Source: a virus
Strand: one strand, 5' to 3'
DNA length: 28,513 nucleotides
IMG/VR virus record: IMGVR_UViG_3300034104_004450
Location: 1-28,513 of that record
This document shows, piece after piece, positions 1 to 7,500 of this stretch. The notes beneath the pieces were generated by a model. It had not been told where the DNA came from and ran no database searches. It was given only the letters and a program-made list of their open reading frames with translations. The position numbers were made by a program, and so were the translations under genes. Every line of letters starts with the position of its first letter. Positions within the stretch are counted from its first letter, which is position 1.

Positions 1-39
1 GAAAAAAGACAACAAAGAGAACAAGAAAAAAAATCATAA
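1..39 (+). CDS. 3' end of an upstream gene (partial)
   Basis: Frame 1 is open from the first base and ends at a TAA at 37-39. It encodes a short, highly charged Lys/Arg/Glu/Gln-rich tail (EKRQQREQEKKS), which would suit the end of a helical protein. The other two forward frames are also open over this short span, so the assignment rests only on residue composition and on the stop falling 26 bases before the next start. No function can be given. Confidence 0.35.
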   Translation, partial: EKRQQREQEKKS

Positions 40-65
40 AATAAAAATAATTAAATTAATAAAAA

Positions 66-1925
66 ATGGATATTTCACAAAAAATATTGAGCGATATTAC
101 GGTGTATATGAAATACGCTAAATTTGTCCCTGAATTAAATAGAAGGGAAACTTGGGAAGAATTGGTGACAAGAAATAAAGAAATGCACCAAAAAAAATAC
201 CCAAACATTAAAGACCAGATAGAAGAAGTGTATAAAATGGTATACGATAAAAAAATTCTTCCATCTATGAGATCATTACAATTTGGTGGTAAACCAATTG
301 AGATTTCACCAAACAGAGTTTATAACTGCGCTTATTTACCGATAGACCACACAGACGCGTTTTCAGAAACAATGTTTTTGTTATTAGGTGGAACTGGAGT
401 TGGGTTTTCAGTACAAAGACATCACGTAGATAAACTACCAGAAATTAAAAAACCAAACCCAACAAGAACAAGAAGATACCTTATTGGCGATTCAATTGAA
501 GGATGGGCCGACGCGATTAAAGTATTAATGGAGTCTTATTTAGGTTACAAATCATCAACACCAATATTTGATTTTTCAGATATTAGACAAAAAGGGGCAA
601 ACCTTGTAACGTCTGGTGGAAAAGCACCGGGACCTCAACCATTGAAAGATTGTATCCACCACATTACAAAGGTGTTGGAAAACAAAAACGATGGTGATAA
701 ATTAACACCAATTGAAACTCACGACATTGTATGTCATATTGCCGATGCTGTATTGGCGGGTGGAATCAGAAGAGCTGCACTTATCTCATTATTCTCGGCT
801 GATGATGATGAAATGATTTCTTGTAAATCTGGAAATTGGTGGGAATCAAATCCACAAAGAGGTCGTGCAAATAATTCAGCGGTTCTATTAAGACATAAAA
901 TAACACAAGAATATTTTATGAGTCTTTGGAAACGAATTGAGTTATCTGGAGCTGGTGAACCAGGAATTTATTTATCAAACGATAAAGATTGGGGAACAAA
1001 TCCTTGTTGTGAAATCGGTTTACGTCCATACCAATTCTGTAATCTATGTGAGGTTAATGCTTCAGATATTGATTCACAAGAAGACTTTGAAAAACGAGTT
1101 AAAGGTGCTGCGTTCATCGGAACATTACAAGCTGGATATACAGACTTCCATTATTTGAGAGACGTGTGGAAAAGAACAACTGAAAAAGACGCACTTATTG
1201 GTGTTGGAATGACTGGTATTGGTTCTGGTGTTGTATTAGGTTATGATATGAAAGCAGCAGCCGAAGCCGTTAAAGAAGAAAACGAAAGAGTTGCAAACCT
1301 TATTGGAATTAATAAAGCTGCCCGTACAACAACCGTTAAACCATCTGGTACCTCATCATTAGTATTGGGAACATCATCTGGTATTCATGCTTGGCACAAT
1401 GACTTTTATTTAAGAAGAATCCGTGTCGGGAAAAATGAAGCAATTTATTCATATCTTGCGATTAATCACCCAGAATTAGTTGAAGATGAATACTTTAGAC
1501 CACACGACACTGCGGTAATTACAATTCCTCAAATGTCACCAGAAGGATCAATTTTAAGATACGAATCAGTATTCCAAATGCTTGAAAGAGTGAAAAAAGT
1601 ATCTCAAGAGTGGATTAGACCTGGACACAGAGGTGGACAAAATTCACATAACGTTTCAGCAACAGTTTCAATTAAAGAAGATGAGTGGGATTTAGTAGGT
1701 GATTGGATGTGGAAAAATAGAAAATTCTATAACGGATTGTCAGTTTTACCATACAACGGAGGAACTTACACACAAGCACCATTTGAAGATTGTACAAAAG
1801 AAGACTTTGAAAGATTATCGGCAACATTAAAAAACGTTGATCTTACAAAAGTAATTGAATTACAAGATAATACCGACTTGAGAGGCGAGGCCGCTTGTGC
1901 TGGAGGTGCTTGTGAAATAGTTTAA
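66..1925 (+). CDS. nrdJ: Class II (adenosylcobalamin-dependent) ribonucleotide reductase, NrdJ-like
   Basis: This enzyme reduces ribonucleotides to deoxyribonucleotides in the cytoplasm using a B12-derived thiyl radical. The catalytic set of the family is visible. C88 (in YNCAYLP) and C325 would be the active-site disulfide pair. The N312-P-C314-C-E316 motif supplies the radical cysteine and the glutamate, with C325 exactly 11 residues after C314, matching the 408/419 spacing I recall for the Lactobacillus enzyme. KPSGTSS at about 425-431 is the substrate phosphate loop. The C-terminal CAGGAC (C611, C616) is the mobile redox pair that is re-reduced by thioredoxin-like partners. At 619 residues it is shorter than the roughly 700-740 residues usual for monomeric forms, so parts of the allosteric regions may be reduced. 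The start follows an A-rich leader with no Shine-Dalgarno site. The next gene begins 3 bases after the stop. I am sure of the family; the class II assignment rests on the C-terminal and NPCxE motifs. Confidence 0.93.
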   Translation: MDISQKILSDITVYMKYAKFVPELNRRETWEELVTRNKEMHQKKYPNIKDQIEEVYKMVYDKKILPSMRSLQFGGKPIEISPNRVYNCAYLPIDHTDAFSETMFLLLGGTGVGFSVQRHHVDKLPEIKKPNPTRTRRYLIGDSIEGWADAIKVLMESYLGYKSSTPIFDFSDIRQKGANLVTSGGKAPGPQPLKDCIHHITKVLENKNDGDKLTPIETHDIVCHIADAVLAGGIRRAALISLFSADDDEMISCKSGNWWESNPQRGRANNSAVLLRHKITQEYFMSLWKRIELSGAGEPGIYLSNDKDWGTNPCCEIGLRPYQFCNLCEVNASDIDSQEDFEKRVKGAAFIGTLQAGYTDFHYLRDVWKRTTEKDALIGVGMTGIGSGVVLGYDMKAAAEAVKEENERVANLIGINKAARTTTVKPSGTSSLVLGTSSGIHAWHNDFYLRRIRVGKNEAIYSYLAINHPELVEDEYFRPHDTAVITIPQMSPEGSILRYESVFQMLERVKKVSQEWIRPGHRGGQNSHNVSATVSIKEDEWDLVGDWMWKNRKFYNGLSVLPYNGGTYTQAPFEDCTKEDFERLSATLKNVDLTKVIELQDNTDLRGEAACAGGACEIV

Positions 1926-1928
1926 GTT

Positions 1929-2150
1929 ATGACAGTAAATGCGTCAAAAGATTGGGTACAACAGTTATATGTTCAGGAGACAACAAAAAAATCTCCTGAA
2001 CCTGACTTTTATAAGGATGAAAACGGAAATATTGTTATGACAGAATCCTTCCATATGAAACGAGGTAAATGTTGTGGAAATAATTGTAGACATTGTCCTT
2101 ACGAACCCTTATATCAAAAAGGTAATACAAACTTAAAAAAATCACTATGA
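1929..2150 (+). CDS. Small Cys-rich DUF5522-like protein
   Basis: This is a 73-residue protein whose only conserved block is near residues 44-59: KRGKCC, then GNNCRHCPY. I recognise this as the signature of DUF5522, a family of short proteins common in Bacteroidota. The Cys spacing suggests a metal- or cluster-binding knuckle, but I know of no established function. It starts 3 bases after the reductase stop, so the two are probably co-transcribed. Its stop codon lies inside the loop of the following terminator hairpin. A redox or metal-handling accessory role next to NrdJ is possible but is inference from adjacency only. An acidic segment upstream of the motif (about 23-33) looks unstructured. 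Confidence 0.8.
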   Translation: MTVNASKDWVQQLYVQETTKKSPEPDFYKDENGNIVMTESFHMKRGKCCGNNCRHCPYEPLYQKGNTNLKKSL

Positions 2151-2166
2151 AAGTAGTGATTTTTTT
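2135..2166 (+). terminator. Intrinsic terminator after the nrdJ operon
   Basis: There is a perfect 13-bp inverted repeat. The left arm (A-run then TCACTA) is at 2135-2147, a 6-base loop at 2148-2153, and the right arm (TAGTGA then T-run) at 2154-2166. The right arm itself ends in the uridine tract, as in a classic rho-independent terminator. The TGA stop of the preceding gene forms half of the loop. It separates the nucleotide-metabolism pair from the tail cluster. Confidence 0.85.
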
Positions 2167-2203
2167 ATTTATATAAAATACCCCAATACTATATTTATTA
2201 GAT
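2167..2203 (+). promoter_or_regulatory. Probable promoter/leader of the baseplate cluster
   Basis: This 37-base AT-rich gap lies between the terminator and the gp25-like start, so a new transcript is likely to begin here. It contains ACTATATTTAT at 2188-2198 and TATTTATA at 2166-2173, resembling the ACTATTTAT motif in two other leaders (4558 and 13898). No Shine-Dalgarno site is present. The promoter call is inferred from position and motif recurrence only; in such AT-rich DNA the motif could be chance. Confidence 0.35.
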
Positions 2204-2665
2204 ATGGCAGATGGTATAACTTATGGTATTAATTTTCCTTTTGTAGATTCATACGTTGGAAAATATTTAGATGCTTCAGATACGGGAGAAGAAGAAGTTA
2301 GAAGTAATTTAGTACATTTATTACTAACTAAAAAAGGTACAAGGTATTTTCTTCCAGATTTTGGTACAAGACTTTATGAATATATTTTTGAACCGTTAGA
2401 CGGACCAACATTTTCAGAAATTGAAAGTGAAATTAGAGATTCGGTAGAGAAGTATATGCCAGGAATTTTAATCACAAACATATCAATAACAGACGCAGCA
2501 GAACAAGTTAATAGTCAAGACACGACATATGTAAACGAAAATGGGCAAAGAGAATTTAGAACACCAAATATTACAACACAAGAACATACCGCAAAAATAA
2601 AAATTGATTATAAAAACACAAACGGGGTGTTTAACTCAAGTGATTTTGTAATAATTAATATTTAA
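2204..2665 (+). CDS. Baseplate wedge protein, gp25-like (GPW/gp25 family)
   Basis: This 153-residue protein would be a small sheath-initiating component of a contractile-tail baseplate wedge, partnering the gp6-like protein encoded immediately downstream. The family core spans about residues 30-100: EVRSNLVHLLLTKKGTRYFL, then PDFGTR, LYEYIFEPLD and an amphipathic helix leading to SVEKYMPGI. The 'leading strand, KGTR, PDFGTRL' order is diagnostic of gp25-like proteins in T4-like phages, P2-like phages and contractile injection systems. The length fits the family (T4 gp25 is about 130 residues). It is the first gene after the terminator and starts at ATG without a Shine-Dalgarno site. The gp6-like gene follows 5 bases later, the same order as gene 25 and gene 6 in T4. 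Confidence 0.9.
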   Translation: MADGITYGINFPFVDSYVGKYLDASDTGEEEVRSNLVHLLLTKKGTRYFLPDFGTRLYEYIFEPLDGPTFSEIESEIRDSVEKYMPGILITNISITDAAEQVNSQDTTYVNENGQREFRTPNITTQEHTAKIKIDYKNTNGVFNSSDFVIINI

Positions 2666-2670
2666 TAAAA

Positions 2671-4509
2671 ATGGCAAATAAAAAAATATCATACACAACT
2701 AGGGATTTTCAAGGGATAAGAACCGAGTTAATAAATTTTACAAAACAGTATTATCCAGACGTTGTACAAAATTTTAACGACGCTGGGGTTTTTTCGGTCT
2801 TATTAGACCTTAACGCTGCAGTTAATGACAACCTACAATACCAAATAGATAGAAGTGTTCAAGAAACTGTTTTACAGTACGCACAACAAAAAACCTCTAT
2901 TTATAATTTAGCTAGAACCTACGGTTTAAAAATTCCAGGATCAAGACCATCTGTGACTTTAGTTGATTTTTCAATTGTAGTACCCGCAAATGCAGATAAA
3001 GAAGATTTGAGATATTGTGGAATATTAAGACGAGGTTCTCAAGTTTCTGGTGCTGGACAACCTTTTGAGACTGTTTATGACATTGATTTTTCGTCACCAG
3101 TTAACGCTGAAGGGTTTCCGAATAGACTAAAAATACCAAATTTTGATTCAAATAATAGATTATTAAACTATACAATTACAAAACGAGAAGTTGTTGTAAA
3201 TGGAACAACTAAAGTTTTTAAAAGAGTAATTAACGCAAATGACGTAAGACCTTTTTTTGAATTATTTCTCCCTGAAAGAAATGTTTTGGGTGTTACAAGT
3301 GTATTATTAAAAGATGGAACACAATATACAACAATACCACAACCTCAAGAATTTCTTGGATTAGAAAATCGTTGGTATGAAGTAAAAGCCCTTGCTGAAG
3401 ATAGGGTTTTTGTTGAGGATCCAACAAAACCATCAGACCAACCAGGTGTTAAAGTTGGTAAATATATTACGACAAACACTAAATTTATAACAGAATTTAC
3501 ACCAGAAGGGTTTTTTAAACTTACCTTTGGTGGTGGTAACACGTCAGCCGAAGAACAATTAAGAGAATTTGCTAGAAGTGGTAGTCCTATGAATCTTAAT
3601 AAGTATATGGATAATTTTGCTTTAGGTAGTTCATTAAAATCTAATTCAACAATATTCATCCAGTATAGAATTGGTGGGGGACAAGTTACAAATCTAGGTG
3701 TTGATGTGATAAATCAAATTGGTACTGTATCATTTTATGTTAATGGCCCATCACAAACAACTAATAATAGTGTTGTAAACTCATTAAAATGTACAAACGT
3801 AACGGCCGCTATTGGTGGTTCTAATCCACCAACAACAGAGGAAGTAAGACAATATGTGTCGTTTAATTTCGCGGCACAAAATAGAGCCGTAACCGTAAAC
3901 GATTATGAATCAATTATTAGAACAATGCCGTCACAATTCGGAGCCCCTGGTAAAGTGTCAATTATGGAAGAAAATAATAAAATAAAAATTAAAATGCTTT
4001 CATACGACACTAGTGGAAACTTAACAGAAATTGTCTCAAACACATTAAGAAATAATGTTGCGAATTATTTGTCAAACTATAGAATGATTAATGATTATAT
4101 TTCAGTTGAAACTGCAAATGTGATTGATTTGGGTATTGATATAACTGTTATTTTAGATAGTACACAAAGTCAAGGACAAGTTATTACAAATATTATCAAT
4201 ATTGTTAGCAACTTCTTTAGTCCTGTAAATAGGGAATTGGGTCAAAATGTTTATATTGCAGAATTAAAAAGACTTATACAAACAGAAAATGGTGTAATCT
4301 CAACATCAAATATACTGGTTTATAATAAAGTTGGAGGCGAATATTCATCTTCTCAAACATCTCAAGAATATGAGAACGCAGAAACAAGACAAATCAAATT
4401 AGTAAACGAAACAATATTTGCAGAACCAAACCAAATTTATCAAATTAGGTTTCCAAATAAAGACATTACAGTATCAGTATTAAATTATAATACAGTTAAT
4501 ATTTCTTGA
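2671..4509 (+). CDS. Baseplate wedge protein, gp6-like (Baseplate J family)
   Basis: This 612-residue protein would form the inner ring of the baseplate as a gp6/J-type wedge protein. The N-terminus (TTRDFQGIRTELINF, then a YYPD motif near 30 and NDAGVFSVLLDLNA at about 36-52) is the typical opening of T4 gp6-like proteins. A helical segment (YQIDRSVQET, about 57-66) and LARTYGLKIPGSRPS follow. The C-terminal part has the J-family elements: SFNFAAQNRAVTVNDYESII, then MPSQFGAPGKVSI (about 403-438), and a last domain starting near VIDLGIDITVIL. T4 gp6 is about 660 residues, so it is full length. It lies 5 bases after the gp25-like gene. The start has only an A-rich leader (ATAAAAATGG). The fold assignment is secure by motif and context. 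Confidence 0.88.
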   Translation: MANKKISYTTRDFQGIRTELINFTKQYYPDVVQNFNDAGVFSVLLDLNAAVNDNLQYQIDRSVQETVLQYAQQKTSIYNLARTYGLKIPGSRPSVTLVDFSIVVPANADKEDLRYCGILRRGSQVSGAGQPFETVYDIDFSSPVNAEGFPNRLKIPNFDSNNRLLNYTITKREVVVNGTTKVFKRVINANDVRPFFELFLPERNVLGVTSVLLKDGTQYTTIPQPQEFLGLENRWYEVKALAEDRVFVEDPTKPSDQPGVKVGKYITTNTKFITEFTPEGFFKLTFGGGNTSAEEQLREFARSGSPMNLNKYMDNFALGSSLKSNSTIFIQYRIGGGQVTNLGVDVINQIGTVSFYVNGPSQTTNNSVVNSLKCTNVTAAIGGSNPPTTEEVRQYVSFNFAAQNRAVTVNDYESIIRTMPSQFGAPGKVSIMEENNKIKIKMLSYDTSGNLTEIVSNTLRNNVANYLSNYRMINDYISVETANVIDLGIDITVILDSTQSQGQVITNIINIVSNFFSPVNRELGQNVYIAELKRLIQTENGVISTSNILVYNKVGGEYSSSQTSQEYENAETRQIKLVNETIFAEPNQIYQIRFPNKDITVSVLNYNTVNIS

Positions 4510-4583
4510 TAATTTATTTTTCCAATAAAAAGATTATTTTTTGAAAATAGGAAATAAACTATTTATCAAAAAAAGGAAATTTA
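4510..4583 (+). promoter_or_regulatory. Leader/possible promoter upstream of the giant tail gene
   Basis: This 74-base gap is the longest non-coding stretch within the plus-strand cluster. It has ACTATTTAT at 4558-4566, identical to the motif at 13898-13906. An AGGAAA at about 4575-4580 could act as a weak ribosome-binding site for the ATG at 4584; this is unusual here, because neighbouring genes show none. An imperfect A/T-rich inverted repeat (TTATTTTTCC near 4513 and GGAAATAA near 4550) could fold but is weak. The call is inferred. Confidence 0.3.
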
Positions 4584-7500
4584 ATGCCCAAATCATATAG
4601 AATAAAAGCAACACCCGGTGTAGACCAACGTATTGATGTTAAATTAGAACAAGACTTTGAATTTCTTGAGATACTTTCTCTTAAAATATTACAAAGTGAG
4701 ATTTACACAAGAGTTTGTTCCGATTATGGTGTTATTGTAGGTAGAGTATCTGTTAATAATGGGTATGGAGTACCAAACGCTAAAGTATCTGTTTTTATTC
4801 CACTTTCAGAGGAGGATAGTGCAAACCCAATTATAAGTGAATTATACCCTTATCAAACACTAACTGACAGAAATGAGGAAGGTTATAGGTATAATTTACT
4901 ACCAAAATCACCATCATACACAAATCACGCCGCCACTGGTAGTTTTCCAGATAAAGAACAAGCTCTTTTAGATCAATCTTGGGTTGAGGTGTATGACAAA
5001 TACTATAAATTTACCGTCAAAACAAATGATAGTGGTGATTATATGATTTTTGGTGTACCTACGGGCCCTCAAACACTTGTGATGGATGTTGATTTATCAG
5101 ACATTGGTTGTTTTTCACTAACACCACAAGATTTAATTAGAACTGGGAATGCGGTTGAAAATGACTTTAACGGTAATCAGTTTAAATCTAATTCAAATTT
5201 AGAAGAATTACCACAGATTATAAACTTCAATAGTATTATTGAAGTCACACCACTTTGGGGAGACACAAATGTATGTCAATTAGGGATTAATAGGGTTGAT
5301 TTTGATTTAACAAAAGAATACAACATAAAAATTGAACCGGTCGCTGTGTTTCTTGGATCAATTATGTCAAATACAGACGAAAACGCTCAAAAAATTAATT
5401 GTAAACCACAAAAAGATACTGGTAAATTTTGTGAGTTAATTACTGGTCCTGGACAAATTTTAGCAATTCGTCAAACAATAGATTTAGATAATCAGGGACT
5501 ACCGATTTTACAACAATATAAATTAATTAATGACGGTAAAATAATTGATGAAAATGGTACTTTTGTTGTTGACGTACCAATGAATTTAGATTATGTAACA
5601 ACAAATGAATTTGGTGAACAAGTATTATCTGTCGACCCAAAAGTAGGTATACCAACAAAAGGAAAATATAGATTTAAAATAAAATGGCAAAATGAAAACG
5701 GAAATAGTAATGATGTTATAAGAGCAAATTTCCTTGTACCAAATATTAGAGAATTTGGGTGGAATGCATCAAATGACGACCCATATGATTACCCACAATT
5801 CCAAACTTATTATTTAGTTGATGCCAATGGTATTCCAGCGGGCTCTACATCATATACAACATTTATGAATTTTTCGGGTGGACTATCTCTTGTTGAAATT
5901 ATAAATGCTGAGAATTTAACTTTAACAATTAACGGAATACCATATTATGGAACTTTTGAAAGTATCAACGTGTCTGGGTTACCAACGTTTGCTTGGACTT
6001 TTGACCCAATTGATATTACACAAAACGTTATTGTTAAATTTCAATATTTCCCACAAGACTATTTTGAATTACTAAAATCCTATGCTTTTAGTTTGGAGTG
6101 GGATGATTATGCAAACATTACTGACGCTGTTAATTGTGTAGATACTTTCTATGAATTTAATTATAACAAGGTTTATACAACGGCAATGTTTTTAGATAGG
6201 TATAAATACGGTAATGCTAGGTGGGCACATCTTGGTATAAAAGAAATTGACGATAGAACTTGTAGAAGTGAGAATAATGTGTTTCCTGTAAATGATATTA
6301 TAAGAAACCAAGATATTTGGTATCAACTTTTAATCTTTCTTCTTGGTATTTTAACATTTCCAATAATCGTTATAATAATTTTGGCACACATAGTTTATCA
6401 ATTATGGCCAATTGTAAAACTATTATTTGGAGCTCTAATTATTTTTCTAGGATACTACGCGGTATCACAAGGATACGAAATTGTCACCACATTATTTTGG
6501 ATTTCCAGTGGAATACCAGCATTACTAGGAATTACTTATACAACTTGGCAAATAACTAAATTGGTTCTTTTAGCTATTTTATATGCTGCGCTTTTAGCAT
6601 TTAGTGTATATCTATTAATACAATATTTTAAATACTTTTTACCACTAAAAACATTACCAATATCACTACCATTGCTTTCATATCCGGATTGTACAAATTG
6701 TGAATGTAGTTGTGCGGAACCAGAAATTGATGACATTACAATTGATGACATAAATCAAGGAATACAAGAGAATTATTCTCAAAATGAAATAACACTTCCA
6801 GATGGGACAACCGTACCCGCTGTTGCGACCTCAAACTCACAACTTGCCCCTTTAAATCAGGCGTCTAGTTACTTAACAGACCACCCAAATTTCCCACAAT
6901 TACCTGGGGCTAACACAACAACAGCTAGTGCTGGTTGGTTTTGGGGTGGTTCACAATATAAGTCATTAGAATATTCGGCAAATGATGATGAAATGGAAAT
7001 TAGTGTTTGCACATCCGCAGTTATAAATTTTAGAAGGTTGTTTTCTGGAAGTGACTTAATTGTTCCTGGAACAATAAATAGATTACACGCACCGCAACCA
7101 TTTTTATTTGCTGGTGATAAAAGTACTGGTGACGATGAAAGATGGTTTGGTTTTCCAGTGGATGTTACTTACCCACAAAAATTAAATGAATTTAATACTA
7201 GGTCTAAATATTTTACAAACGCATCACCATTAGGTAGTTTAAATAGAATAACAACAACCGTTAACCCATCTTTAAACAGTGATCCGTTTGATGACCAGAT
7301 AATTGTTGTTTTAGCAAAACCAGGAACAACCGGACAACTTATAAATAACCTCATTACATTTCAAGACCCTTTAGCTTCTCCATCGTACATTAATATAACT
7401 GGTGCGACTGAAAACCAATACAGTACGAATTCAATTACTGGAACAACAACTACTGGTTCGTCAATTGTAAAAATAGTAAAATGGGCAAATCCGACAGACC

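Noticed and set aside
66-1925. Intein or frameshift in the reductase
   Set aside because: All catalytic motifs occur in order in one open frame, and the protein is shorter than usual, not longer.
3345-3659. Open antisense frame of about 100 codons opposite the gp6-like gene
   Set aside because: It lies wholly inside a well-supported gene, has no recognisable motif and is explained by the codon bias of the sense gene.
4510-4583. tRNA or small RNA gene in the longest plus-strand gap
   Set aside because: Only 74 A/T-dominated bases with no cloverleaf, T-loop or strong stem.
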